62,953 bases of DNA, from NCBI GenBank assembly GCA_040226215.1, contig JAVKFF010000167.1:1-62953 (forward strand), in the 5' to 3' direction. The notes below the pieces were generated by a model. It was given only the letters and a program-made list of their open reading frames with translations, made no database searches and had not been told where the DNA came from. Below are positions 41,202 through 49,686 of this stretch, piece by piece. The position numbers were made by a program, and so were the translations under genes. Each line of letters starts with the position of its first letter. Positions within the stretch are counted from its first letter, which is position 1. This stretch comes from JAVKFF01 sp040226215. GTDB lineage: Bacteria; Pseudomonadota; Alphaproteobacteria; DSM-16000; Inquilinaceae.

Positions 41202-42456
41202 AGGGCTCCAATGCTCCCGTCTGTCCCAGGGCGGCCAAGGTCGGCCTGCCCGAGAATATGCGCCCCGCGACGCGCCTCACCGCCTCGCAGTCCACCGCCT
41301 CCACCTTGGCGGTAAGTTCCGCCGTCGACAAGGGGCGACCGAAGATCAGCATCTGATTTCCAAGCTGTTCGGCCCGCCCGGTCGTCGACTCCATGCCCAT
41401 CAGCAGGCTGGCCTTGAGCTGGGCGCGGGCGCGGGCGACCTCCTCCTCGCTCACAGTGTCGACGAGCTTGTTGATCTCGTCCGCCAGCACGGGCACCAGT
41501 TCGCGTGCATCCTCGCCCCCGGTGCCGACATAGATGCCGAGCAGGCCGGAATCTGCGAAGGCGGCAAGGAAGGTATAGACCGAGTAGACGAGGCCCCGCT
41601 TCTCGCGGATCTCCTGGAACAGGCGCGATGACATGCCGCCGCCGAACAGGGTCGAGAACACGGTGGCCGCCTGATAGTCCTCGTCGTGATAGGTCACGGC
41701 GGGGAAGCCCAGGATCAGGTGCAGCTGCTCCAGATCACGTTTCTCGCGGTATTCGCCCCCCGCATAGGCCGCATCGCCCGCCACCGGCGGGGTGACCGGC
41801 CGGATGGCGGCGAACTGTCGCCGGGCCTCCGCCACCAGCCAGTCGTGATCGATCCGGCCGGCCGCCGACAGCACCATGGTCGGCGCGCCGTAGTAGCGGC
41901 CCATATAGTCGGTGAGGTGCCGCCGGCCGAGGCCGCGCACGCTCTCCACCGTGCCCAGCACCGGCCGGCCCAGCGGCTGGTCGGGATAGGCGGTCGACTG
42001 GAAGTGGTCGAAGATGATGTCGTCCGGCGTGTCGTGCGCCTGGCCGATCTCCTGCAGGACGACGGTGCGCTCGCGCCCGAGTTCCTCCTCGTCCATGGCC
42101 GGGTTGAGCAGGATGTCGGCGATGATGTCGAGCGCCAGGCCGGCGTCATCGCTCAGCACCTTGGCGTAGTAGGCGGTCGACTCGCGGCTGGTATAGGCGT
42201 TGAGATGGCCGCCTACCGCCTCGATCTCCTCGGCGATGGCCTGGGCATCGCGGCGCGCGGTGCCCTTGAAGGCCATGTGTTCCAGGAGGTGGGCGACGCC
42301 GTTATCCGCCGCCGCCTCCGCACGCGTGCCGGCTCCCACCCAGATGCCGAGCGAGACGCTTGCGGCGTGTGGCATGTGCGCGCTGACCACGCGCAGGCCG
42401 TTGTCGAGCTCGGTGACGCGGGTGTTGTCGGGTGTGTCGATGTGTTCGGTGGTCAT
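41173..42456 (-). CDS. M16 family zinc peptidase
   Basis: This 427-residue protein is a mitochondrial-processing-peptidase-like zinc protease. The inverted zinc motif HxxEH is in NGVAHLLEHMAFKGTARR with the third ligand downstream in TVVLQEI. The C-terminal inactive half has GGGMSSRLFQEIREKRGLVYSV, typical of M16B. It starts MTTEHIDTPDNTRV at ATG 42456; an upstream TTG at 42465 is unlikely. It follows thrC by about 20 bases, a conserved pair in alphaproteobacteria. The physiological substrate in bacteria is unclear. Confidence 0.94.
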   Translation of the reverse strand: MTTEHIDTPDNTRVTELDNGLRVVSAHMPHAASVSLGIWVGAGTRAEAAADNGVAHLLEHMAFKGTARRDAQAIAEEIEAVGGHLNAYTSRESTAYYAKVLSDDAGLALDIIADILLNPAMDEEELGRERTVVLQEIGQAHDTPDDIIFDHFQSTAYPDQPLGRPVLGTVESVRGLGRRHLTDYMGRYYGAPTMVLSAAGRIDHDWLVAEARRQFAAIRPVTPPVAGDAAYAGGEYREKRDLEQLHLILGFPAVTYHDEDYQAATVFSTLFGGGMSSRLFQEIREKRGLVYSVYTFLAAFADSGLLGIYVGTGGEDARELVPVLADEINKLVDTVSEEEVARARAQLKASLLMGMESTTGRAEQLGNQMLIFGRPLSTAELTAKVEAVDCEAVRRVAGRIFSGRPTLAALGQTGALEPYDRIAARLG

Positions 42457-42476
42457 GGGGTTCAATATGGGGTCGG

Positions 42477-43931
42477 TCAGGCCGCGCGGTCCACCCGGCG
42501 CGCATGCGCCAGCACGTGGGCCTGCAGTGCCGCCACGTCGTTGGGCAGGTCGACCAGGCGTTCCGGCGCCTCCATCAGGTGCTCCAGATGCGGCGGCAGG
42601 GCGGGGCGGAATCCGACCGCCCGCTCCACGGCATCGGCGAACTTGGCCGGGTGGGCGGTCGCCAGCGACACCACCGGCACCCGGGCGCAGCGATGGGCCT
42701 GTCGGGCGTGGCGGGCGGCGGCGACGCCGATCGCGGTGTGCGGGTCGATCACCTCGCCCGTCTCGCGATGCACGCGGGCGATCTCTGCCACCGTGCCCGC
42801 GTCGTCCAGGCGGAAGCTGGTGAACAGGGCTTTCGCCTCGCCCAGCTGATTGTCGGTGACGCTGAAGCGGCCGGTCCGGCGAAAGGCCGTCATCTCCTCC
42901 GCCAGGCGCCGACCGTCACGGTCGTAGAGGTCGAACAGCAGGCGCTCGAAATTGCTCGACACCTGGATGTCCATGGACGGGCTCAGCGTCGGCTCGACGC
43001 CCTCGATCGCCATCTCGCCCGATTCCAGGAAGCGGTGCAGGATGTCGTTTGTATTGGTGCCGACGACGAGCTGGCGGATGGGGAAGCCCATCTGGCGCGC
43101 GGCGTAGCCGGCGAAGACGTTGCCGAAATTGCCGGTCGGCACGGCGAAGGAGATCTCGCGGTCGGGCGCGCCAAGCGCGATGGCGGCGTGGGCGTAGTAG
43201 ACGATCTGCGCCATCACCCGGGCCCAGTTGATGGAGTTGACCGCCGACAGGTTGACCCGGTCGCGGAAGTCCTCGTCGGCGAACAGCGCCTTAACCAGGT
43301 CCTGGCAATCGTCGAAGGTGCCCTCGACGGCGATATTGTGGACGTTCGGCGCTTCGACCGTGGTCATCTGCCGCCGCTGCACCTCGGATACCCGGCCCCT
43401 GGGATGCAGGATGAAGATGTCGACCGCGTCGGACCCCCGGCAGGCCTCGATGGCGGCCGAGCCGGTGTCGCCCGAAGTCGCGCCGACGATGGTGATGCGC
43501 TCGCCCCGCTTGGCCAGCACGTGGTCGAACAGCCGGCCGACCAGCTGCAGGGCGTAGTCCTTGAAGGCGATGGTGGGGCCGTGGAACAGTTCCATCAGCC
43601 AGTGCTCGGGCGCGAGCTGCTTCAAGGGCGCGACCGCGGCGTGGTCGAATCCCGCATAGGTCTCGCGCAGCATGGTCGACAGCGCCTCGGGCTCGATCGT
43701 CGAGCCGATGAAGGGCTGCACGATCTCGAAGGCGAGGTCGGCGTAGGAAAGCCCGCGCAGGGTGCGCATGTCGCGATCGGTGAAGCGCGGCCAGCCGGCG
43801 GGGACGTAGAGCCCGCCGTCCCGGGCGAGGCCGGCCAGGAGAACGTCGTCGAAGGCCAGGCTGGGCGCGGTTCCCCGCGTGCTCACATATCGCACTGTGC
43901 TGCCGATCCCGATTGTCGTGCCTGTGGTCAT
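42477..43931 (-). CDS. thrC: Threonine synthase
   Basis: This PLP enzyme converts O-phosphohomoserine to threonine. The core has VRYVSTRG at the N-terminus, FHGPTIAFKDYALQLVG with the PLP lysine, IVGATSGDTGSAAIEA, and FAVPTGNFGNVFAGY. ATG 43931 gives 484 residues. GTG 43895 would start exactly where most homologues begin (RYVSTRG) and give 472; neither has a good ribosome site. The partner kinase thrB is 27 kb away in this window, so the threonine genes are dispersed. Confidence 0.95.
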   Translation of the reverse strand: MTTGTTIGIGSTVRYVSTRGTAPSLAFDDVLLAGLARDGGLYVPAGWPRFTDRDMRTLRGLSYADLAFEIVQPFIGSTIEPEALSTMLRETYAGFDHAAVAPLKQLAPEHWLMELFHGPTIAFKDYALQLVGRLFDHVLAKRGERITIVGATSGDTGSAAIEACRGSDAVDIFILHPRGRVSEVQRRQMTTVEAPNVHNIAVEGTFDDCQDLVKALFADEDFRDRVNLSAVNSINWARVMAQIVYYAHAAIALGAPDREISFAVPTGNFGNVFAGYAARQMGFPIRQLVVGTNTNDILHRFLESGEMAIEGVEPTLSPSMDIQVSSNFERLLFDLYDRDGRRLAEEMTAFRRTGRFSVTDNQLGEAKALFTSFRLDDAGTVAEIARVHRETGEVIDPHTAIGVAAARHARQAHRCARVPVVSLATAHPAKFADAVERAVGFRPALPPHLEHLMEAPERLVDLPNDVAALQAHVLAHARRVDRAA

Positions 43932-44056
43932 GCCGATCGGGGGGCCGCCGCCGACGGGCACGGCCGGCACCCTAAGCGTCGGGCCGCGCGCTTCGCAAGC
44001 CCGCGCGTCGTAAGGCCTGCCCTGCGTTTCGCGAGCTTCGCCGCGGGGATCTTTCC

Positions 44057-44668
44057 TCAGCGCAGATGCGCCGGGATTCCGGTCCAGCCGGGACCGCCGC
44101 GATAGGGACGGCAGGTGAGCCGGCCGCCGCGCAGCGGATCCACGGAATCGATGACCATCGACCGGTCGTCGCGGAAGGCCGACAGCCCCATGCTCAGGCG
44201 GTCGCAGGGAAAGCCCGGCTCGTCGTCGAAGGCGTCTTCCTCGCAGAGCTCCACGGCGCCGAAGCGGTCGAGGGTGACCCAGACGCCGGTGTCGGAGAAG
44301 GCGAAGCGCGAGCCGGAGACGCCGACGCGTCGGCTCTCGCCGGAGACCAGGGTGACGCCGTCGGGATCGAAATACTGCCGGTCGCTGCCGGGTGCCGGCG
44401 CGATCTCGCACCACAGGATGTCACCGTATCCGGCGCGCTGATAGAGGTCGATCAGCCGGTTGCGCTCGGCGAGCGCGGCGGCCTCCGCCTCCCGGGCACG
44501 CTGCGCGGCCTGGGCGCGGCGCAGTTCGGCGTCGGCCAGTCGGGCCTCGTGCTGCTGCTGGGGCGTCAGGCGCAGCCACTCCTCCTCGCTCATGCCCAGC
44601 GGGTAGCGGGCACAGGCGGCGGCAAGCGCCAGCATGGCGAGCAGGATCAGGTGGCGCGCACGGATCAT
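44057..44668 (-). CDS. Putative lipoprotein with a YPLxM-EW motif
   Basis: This 203-residue protein has a lipoprotein signal (LALAAAC, Cys19) followed at once by RYPLGMSEEEWLRLTPQQQH. A charged coiled-coil-like stretch comes next. The remaining 130 residues (YGDILWCEIAPAP, GVWVTLDRFGAVELCEED) look like a compact beta domain with four cysteines and no recognised family. The motif after the lipid anchor recurs in the next small gene upstream. It follows thrC in the opposite sense of transcription order (upstream of it on the same strand). I do not know its function. Confidence 0.75.
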   Translation of the reverse strand: MIRARHLILLAMLALAAACARYPLGMSEEEWLRLTPQQQHEARLADAELRRAQAAQRAREAEAAALAERNRLIDLYQRAGYGDILWCEIAPAPGSDRQYFDPDGVTLVSGESRRVGVSGSRFAFSDTGVWVTLDRFGAVELCEEDAFDDEPGFPCDRLSMGLSAFRDDRSMVIDSVDPLRGGRLTCRPYRGGPGWTGIPAHLR

Positions 44669-44765
44669 GGCGGATCTCCCCCGGTCCCGACCGGAACCAG
44701 GGTCAATGGCTAGTCAGCGAAGATGGCGAGGGAGTGGCCGCCCGCCCCGCGACGCCGGCAGGCGC

Positions 44766-45032
44766 TCAGCAGTAGATATCCACGCCATACGCGCAGAGCC
44801 GGTCGCGGCGCCGCTCGACGGCCTGCACCCATTCGATCTCGGCCTGGCGCTGCTCGTAGCGCAGCCGCCTGGCCTCCTGGCGCAGGGCCTCCTGCTCGGC
44901 CGGCGTGTAGGCGTCCCATTCCGCCTGGGTCATGTTCAGGGGATAGGGCGGCCCGCCGGCGCAGGCGGCAAGCGCCAGGGCCGCGACAGCGGCGAGGAGG
45001 AGCCGCCTGAAGCCGGGTGCTGTCTTTTCCAT
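44766..45032 (-). CDS. Small lipoprotein with the same YPLxM-EW motif
   Basis: This 88-residue protein has a lipoprotein signal (LALAACAGG, Cys24) and the motif YPLNMTQAEWDAYTPAEQEA. A helical, Arg/Glu/Gln-rich segment (RRLRYEQRQAEIEWVQAVER) follows, and it ends with two cysteines (RLCAYGVDIYC). The motif and layout match the first half of the neighbouring 203-residue lipoprotein, so the pair arose by duplication or shares a binding partner. Function unknown. Confidence 0.7.
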   Translation of the reverse strand: MEKTAPGFRRLLLAAVAALALAACAGGPPYPLNMTQAEWDAYTPAEQEALRQEARRLRYEQRQAEIEWVQAVERRRDRLCAYGVDIYC

Positions 45033-45085
45033 AGACCGAATGTGGGTATGATCGCCGGTGGAATCCAGCGCCCGGCCTCCGCGCC

Positions 45086-45187
45086 TCAGAACACCGCCCC
45101 GAACAGGTCCCGCCGCGCGCCCAGCGCCAGGCCCAGGAGGACGAGCACGATGATGATCGTGGCGATGAGAGAGCGGCGGCGGCGCAT
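45086..45187 (-). CDS. Single-helix membrane peptide, 33 residues
   Basis: The frame begins MRRRRSLIATIIIVLVLLGL and continues ALGARRDLFGAVF. It has four arginines, one hydrophobic helix and a short amphipathic tail. It starts 13 bases after the M32 carboxypeptidase stop on the same strand and precedes the small lipoprotein. No strong ribosome site is seen. Codon pattern and charge layout are protein-like, but such a short frame could occur by chance. Confidence 0.45.
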   Translation of the reverse strand: MRRRRSLIATIIIVLVLLGLALGARRDLFGAVF

Positions 45188-45199
45188 TGCCCGGGCGCC

Positions 45200-46705
45200 T
45201 CAGTCCTCGCCCAGATAGCGTTCGCGCAGATGGCCGAGATAGTCGTCGGCGTCCCAGGAGCGCCCGGTGGCCCGCGTCAGCAGTTCGTCCGAGGTCATCA
45301 GGCTGGCCAGGCCGTGGACCTCGCGGCCGAGCCAGTCGATGAGCGGCTGGAAGCGGCCGGCCTCGATGTCCGCCTCCAGTCCCGGCTGGGCCTCCCGGGC
45401 GGCGCGGTAGAGCTGGGCGGCGGCGATGGCGCCCAGCGTGTAGGTCGGGAAGTAGCCGATGGCGCCGCCGGGCCAGTGGATATCCTGCAGGCAGCCCAGC
45501 GTGTCGCTCGGCGGCGTGATGCCGAGCAGCGCCGTCATGCCCTCGTTCCAGGCCCCGGACAGATCGGCCATGGCGAGGTCGCCCGAGAGCAGCGCCTGCT
45601 CCAGCCGGAAGCGCAGCACGATGTGTGCCGGATAGGTCACCTCGTCGGCGTCCACGCGGATGAAACCGGGCCGAACACGGGTGTAGAGCCGCACCAGGTT
45701 GTCGTGCGCGAAGGCCGGGTCGCCGGTGCGGCCGAAGGCCTCGACGATCTTCCCGCGGGCGAAGGCGAGAAAGGGCGCGGAGCGCGAGACCTGCATCTCG
45801 ACCAGCAGCGACTGGCTCTCGTGCAGCCCGAGCCCGCGCGACGCGCCGACCGGCTGGCGCGACCACTCGGCCGGCAGGCCGAGCTCGTAGAGCGCGTGGC
45901 CTGTCTCGTGCAGGGTGCCCATCATCGCCGAGGTGAAGTCGGCCTCGTCGTAGCGGGTTGTGATGCGCACGTCGTCGCGCGCGCCACCGGAAAAGGGATG
46001 GGCGGAGATGTCGAGCCGCCCGCGCTGGAAATCGAAGCCGAGCGCGCGCATCAGCGCCTCGCCCAGCCCTTTCTGGCGGTCGACCGGGAAGGGTCCGGCG
46101 GGTCGGACCGGCGCCGGCTCGCGCGCCTGCCGCTCCGTCACCGCGGCGACCAGCGGCGGGATCTCCTCTGCCAGCCTACCGAACAGCGGGTCCAGGCGCT
46201 CAAGGCCGATGCCGGGCTCATACCGGTCCACCAGTGCGTCATAGACCGAAAGGCCCAGCCGCTCGCCCAGCGCCTCGCCGGTTTCGCGGGTCAGCCGGAA
46301 GACCTTCTCCAGGAGCGGAGCCAGCAGGGCGAAGTCGTCGTCGCGCCGGGCGCGCCGCCAGGCCAGATTGGCGGCGTTGGTCTCCCGACTCACCGCCTCG
46401 ACCAGATCCTCCGGCACCGCGGTGTTGGCGATCAGGCCGCGCTCGATCTCGCGCAGATTGGCGGCGGTCCAGGCGTCGTGGACGTGATCGCGCGCCCGGG
46501 CGACCAGGTCGGGCAGGGCCGGATCGTTCCAGGCCTGGTGCTTCAGAACCGACAGCGTGGCGATGGTGTCGGCCCGGGCGCCGGCGGCGCCGTCGGGCAT
46601 CATCACCTCCTGGTCCCAGTCCAGCATGCCCAGGGCATCCTCGAGGCCGGCGATACGGGTCATGCGCGTCTCGAGCGTCCGGTAGGCTGTTTCCGGCGTG
46701 GTCAT
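45200..46705 (-). CDS. M32 family metallocarboxypeptidase
   Basis: This 501-residue zinc carboxypeptidase of the Taq type removes C-terminal residues from peptides. The zinc motif is in MGTLHETGHALYELGLP with the third ligand in GLGLHESQSLLVEMQV. The N-terminal DALGMLDWDQEVMMPDGAAG and C-terminal GCLQDIHWPGGAIGYFPTYTLG are family signatures. The gene is embedded between surf1 and the small membrane and lipoprotein genes, all on the same strand, so it may be transcribed with the oxidase cluster. Confidence 0.94.
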   Translation of the reverse strand: MTTPETAYRTLETRMTRIAGLEDALGMLDWDQEVMMPDGAAGARADTIATLSVLKHQAWNDPALPDLVARARDHVHDAWTAANLREIERGLIANTAVPEDLVEAVSRETNAANLAWRRARRDDDFALLAPLLEKVFRLTRETGEALGERLGLSVYDALVDRYEPGIGLERLDPLFGRLAEEIPPLVAAVTERQAREPAPVRPAGPFPVDRQKGLGEALMRALGFDFQRGRLDISAHPFSGGARDDVRITTRYDEADFTSAMMGTLHETGHALYELGLPAEWSRQPVGASRGLGLHESQSLLVEMQVSRSAPFLAFARGKIVEAFGRTGDPAFAHDNLVRLYTRVRPGFIRVDADEVTYPAHIVLRFRLEQALLSGDLAMADLSGAWNEGMTALLGITPPSDTLGCLQDIHWPGGAIGYFPTYTLGAIAAAQLYRAAREAQPGLEADIEAGRFQPLIDWLGREVHGLASLMTSDELLTRATGRSWDADDYLGHLRERYLGED

Positions 46706-46718
46706 GGGTGCCTTTGTC

Positions 46719-47435
46719 TCAGACGGAACCGCCCCGCCTGCGACGCGGCTGGCGCATGGCGAACAGTGTGTAGATCACGGCCAGGACACCGGCCAGCGCG
46801 AACCAGGTGACGGCGTATTGCAGATGGTTGTTCGGCACGTCGACCACTGTGCCGACGGGCTGCGGCGGCGGCGCCCAGGGCACCGACTCGCCGCCGACTG
46901 CCAGCAGCATCTGCATGGGCTGGCGCACTTCCGCCGCCTCGGCCATGGCGGCGAGGTCGGTCCAGAACCAGCGGTTGCCGGCGACGTCGTTGTCGGGGGT
47001 GAACCAGCCTGGCTCGCCCGGCAGGCGCAGGGTCCCGGTCAGCGTCACCTCGTCCACCGGCAGATGCTCGCGCGGGTCGGCATCGGCCATCTCGAAGGGT
47101 ACCCAGCCGAGGTCGGCGAGGATCGTCGCCCCGTTCTGCTGCACCACCGGGGCGATCCAGTGCACGCCGGACTGACCCTCCAGCGTGCGGTTGGCCAGCA
47201 CCAGTACACGCGACCGGTCGATGACGCCGGTCAGCGTTACCCGGCGGAACTCCCAGTGTTCCGGGTCGTCGATCGCCATCGGCAGGGCCATCGGTTCCTC
47301 GGCCATGCGCTCCTCGATCTCGGCGATCAGCTGGTTCTTCCAGACCCGGCGTTCGACCTGCCAGACGCCGAGGCCCAAGAGGACGATCAGCATCAGCGTG
47401 GTCAGGAGCGTGGGGACGAGGGGAAGACGTCGCAT
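46719..47435 (-). CDS. SURF1 family cytochrome oxidase assembly protein
   Basis: This 238-residue inner-membrane protein helps insert heme a into subunit I of cytochrome c oxidase. It has an N-terminal helix (LLTTLMLIVLLGLGVWQVER) and a C-terminal helix (YAVTWFALAGVLAVIYTLF). The periplasmic domain carries HWIAPVV, ADLGWVPFE and PNNHLQYAVTWF, which are the family signatures. The start is ATG 47435. It belongs with the upstream coxC and DUF983 genes. Confidence 0.93.
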   Translation of the reverse strand: MRRLPLVPTLLTTLMLIVLLGLGVWQVERRVWKNQLIAEIEERMAEEPMALPMAIDDPEHWEFRRVTLTGVIDRSRVLVLANRTLEGQSGVHWIAPVVQQNGATILADLGWVPFEMADADPREHLPVDEVTLTGTLRLPGEPGWFTPDNDVAGNRWFWTDLAAMAEAAEVRQPMQMLLAVGGESVPWAPPPQPVGTVVDVPNNHLQYAVTWFALAGVLAVIYTLFAMRQPRRRRGGSV

Positions 47436-47482
47436 GGGTCCGGTTTTCGGGCAAGGAAGTGGCGGCCATGTGGCCGACCGAT

Positions 47483-47857
47483 CTAGCTTTCCTCGAAATC
47501 GGACCGGCGATGGCGGTACTGCAAGGCCATCACATAGGCCTTGGCAGGCCGTATCATGAGCAGCGTTAGGCCGGTGATCAAGCCCGCGGCGACGAGGCCA
47601 TGTACCCAGACCGGCGGCGCGTAGGCGGATTCCAGCCACAGCGCGGCCAGCACCGCGATCACCGAAATGATGAAAATCAGGAAGACCGCCGGGCCGTCGC
47701 CACTGTCATGCCGGGCCAGTTCCAGACCGCAGCGATCGCAGCGCTCGGCGACCTTGAGGAAGCCGTCGAACAGCCGCCCCTCGCCGCAGCGCGGGCAGGT
47801 GCAGGCGAGCGCGCTTTTCAGCGGCGGGACGGGCGGGTAGCGGCGGTGTTGGCTCAT
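47483..47857 (-). CDS. DUF983 membrane protein
   Basis: This 124-residue protein has two CxxC pairs, CTCPRCGEGRLFDGFLK and CDRCGLELARHD, likely to bind zinc. Two membrane helices follow (VFLIFIISVIAVLAALWLE and LVAAGLITGLTLLMI). DUF983 genes are typically next to coxC or surf1 in alphaproteobacteria, as here, and are presumed to assist oxidase assembly; no biochemical role is known to me. Confidence 0.9.
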   Translation of the reverse strand: MSQHRRYPPVPPLKSALACTCPRCGEGRLFDGFLKVAERCDRCGLELARHDSGDGPAVFLIFIISVIAVLAALWLESAYAPPVWVHGLVAAGLITGLTLLMIRPAKAYVMALQYRHRRSDFEES

Positions 47858-47910
47858 CCCCTACCCGTCCCGGCCGCGGAAGTCTCCGGCGAGCCCGATC
47901 GTCACCCGGT

Positions 47911-48789
47911 TCAGTGGGCCGGCGGCGTCGCGCCCGCGCCCCACCAGTAGATCACGGTGAACAGGAACAGCCAGACCACGTCGACGAAATGCCAGTACCA
48001 GGCCGCTGCCTCGAAGCCGAAATGGCTGTCCGGCGTGAAGTGCCCCTTGGTCGTGCGCCACCAGCAGACCGCCAGGAAGCAGGTGCCGATGAAGACGTGG
48101 AAGCCGTGGAAGCCCGTCGCCATGAAGAAGGCCGAGGGGAAGACCCCGTCGGTGAAGGCGTAGGGCGCGTGATTGTACTCGTAGACCTGCAGGCACAGGA
48201 AGGCGACGCCGAGACCGACGGTGATGCCGAGCGCGTTGGCCGCCTCCTTGATGTGCCCCTCGCGAAGGGCGTGGTGTGCCCAGGTGACCGTGGTGCCCGA
48301 CAGCAGCAGGATCATGGTCATCAGGAAGGGCAGGCCGAAGGGCGGGATGGTGTACATGCCCTCTGGTGGCCAGGCGTCGCCGGTATAGGCGAGCCGCTCG
48401 TACTGCCGGGTGTCGCCGAAGCCCAGCGCCGGATCGAAATAGCCCCAGAAGAAGGCGACGAAGAACATCACCTCCGAGGCGATGAACAGCAGCATGCCGT
48501 AGCGCATGCCGATCTTGGTGATCAGGCTGTGCGCCTTCTCGACCACCGATTCCTTGATCACGTCCCGCCACCACAGGAACATGGTCAGGAGGATCAGCAC
48601 GACGCCGATGGGCACCAGCCACCAGCCGCCGTCATGCATGCCGATGACCATGCCGGTGGTGAAGACGCCGCCGGCGAAGGCGCCCATCAGCGGCCAGGGG
48701 CTGGGATTCACCAGGTGATAGGGATGGGGTATGCCGGGCTCGTCGTCGCCCGCATGCTGCCGTCCCTGGTTCGCCGTCGCGTCGCTCAT
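47911..48789 (-). CDS. coxC: Cytochrome c oxidase subunit III
   Basis: This 292-residue membrane protein is subunit III of the aa3 oxidase, which supports proton uptake and stability. It begins with a hydrophilic segment, then HPYHLVNPSPWPLMGAFAGG. FIASEVMFFVAFFWGYFD with the conserved Glu, GFHGFHVFIGTCFL and WHFVDVVWLFLF are family signatures. It has seven predicted helices. It is 82 bases downstream of the cox11 gene. Confidence 0.97.
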   Translation of the reverse strand: MSDATANQGRQHAGDDEPGIPHPYHLVNPSPWPLMGAFAGGVFTTGMVIGMHDGGWWLVPIGVVLILLTMFLWWRDVIKESVVEKAHSLITKIGMRYGMLLFIASEVMFFVAFFWGYFDPALGFGDTRQYERLAYTGDAWPPEGMYTIPPFGLPFLMTMILLLSGTTVTWAHHALREGHIKEAANALGITVGLGVAFLCLQVYEYNHAPYAFTDGVFPSAFFMATGFHGFHVFIGTCFLAVCWWRTTKGHFTPDSHFGFEAAAWYWHFVDVVWLFLFTVIYWWGAGATPPAH

Positions 48790-48871
48790 GGTCTGTTCGC
48801 CTGGCCGTCTTCGCTGCGTTGTCCGTGATGCCGCCGGTTCGATCGCTCGTCCTGCTGGCTCGGTTGACTGG

Positions 48872-49546
48872 TCAGTTGGTTACCGTGTCGGCGGGCCCGC
48901 TGTCCAGCGCCGCCGTGGGCTGGTTGGCCTCCTCCACCGAGCGGTAGTAGTCCTCGATCGCCCGGTCGAGCGCCTCGGACTCGGTGGGGAAGAAGGTGTA
49001 GGAAAGGGTGATCGAGCGGATGTCGTCCATTGCCCGGTCGTTATCCATCGCCGCGTCCACGTAGAAGTAGACCGGGAAGTCCACCTCCTCGCCCGGCATC
49101 AGGATCTGCTCGTCGAAGCAGAAGCACTGCACCTTGTAGAAGTAGATACCGGTGCGGCCCGGCGAGACGTTGTAGACCGCCGTCGCCGCCACCGGCTCGT
49201 CGGAGTTGTTGCGCGCGGAGTAGTAGACGAGGCGCGGCTCGCCGAGCCGGACCTCGACCTCTCGTGTCTCCACCTCGAAGTCCCAGGGCAGGGCCTGGTC
49301 GGCATCGGCGGTGAAGCGCACCGCCACCGTGCGGTCGATCACCTCCTGCCCCAGGTCGTCCGCCGTCTGCGTGGTGCCGCCGAAGCCGGTGACCGCGCAG
49401 AAGAGATTGTAGAGCGGCACGGCGGCGAAACTGACGCCGACCATGGCGAAGACCATCGAGAGGGCGATCGTCATCACCCGGCGGTTCTTGGCGCGCAGCC
49501 GGGCCTGGCGCTCCTCGGGCGTCTGCGGCATGCGATCCCCGTCCAT
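48872..49546 (-). CDS. ctaG: Cytochrome c oxidase assembly protein Cox11/CtaG
   Basis: This 224-residue copper chaperone delivers copper to the CuB site of subunit I. It has one N-terminal membrane helix (VMTIALSMVFAMVGVSFAAV). The periplasmic domain has the copper ligands in KVQCFCFDEQILMPGEEVDF. AVPLYNLFCAVTGFGG and ITLSYTFFP are conserved. The start is at 49546, overlapping the stop of a 44-codon membrane gene by one base. Confidence 0.96.
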   Translation of the reverse strand: MDGDRMPQTPEERQARLRAKNRRVMTIALSMVFAMVGVSFAAVPLYNLFCAVTGFGGTTQTADDLGQEVIDRTVAVRFTADADQALPWDFEVETREVEVRLGEPRLVYYSARNNSDEPVAATAVYNVSPGRTGIYFYKVQCFCFDEQILMPGEEVDFPVYFYVDAAMDNDRAMDDIRSITLSYTFFPTESEALDRAIEDYYRSVEEANQPTAALDSGPADTVTN

Positions 49547-49680
49547 CAGGCACCACCCATGCGCACGATGGCGACGACATAGATGATCACCACGAAGGCG
49601 ATCAGGGCGAACAGCACGGCGAGGTTGCGTCCGCGCAGGCGGCGGCGTGCCTCCTCGCTGCGTGTGCGATCCCGATCCAT
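49546..49680 (-). CDS. CoxF-like small membrane protein of the oxidase cluster
   Basis: This 44-residue frame begins MDRDRTRSEEARRRLRGRN. One hydrophobic helix (LAVLFALIAFVVIIYVVAIV) and RMGGA complete it. It sits between ctaB and ctaG with a six-base gap on one side and a one-base overlap on the other. Alphaproteobacterial oxidase clusters often have such a tiny gene at this exact position, called CoxF or a cytochrome oxidase small assembly protein. Size, charge layout and position all agree. Confidence 0.8.
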   Translation of the reverse strand: MDRDRTRSEEARRRLRGRNLAVLFALIAFVVIIYVVAIVRMGGA

Positions 49681-49686
49681 CGCCGC

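Noticed and set aside
43895..43931. GTG 43895 as the start of thrC.
   Set aside because: It matches homologues well, but ATG 43931 in the same frame is equally allowed and is kept; the choice is open because neither has a ribosome site.
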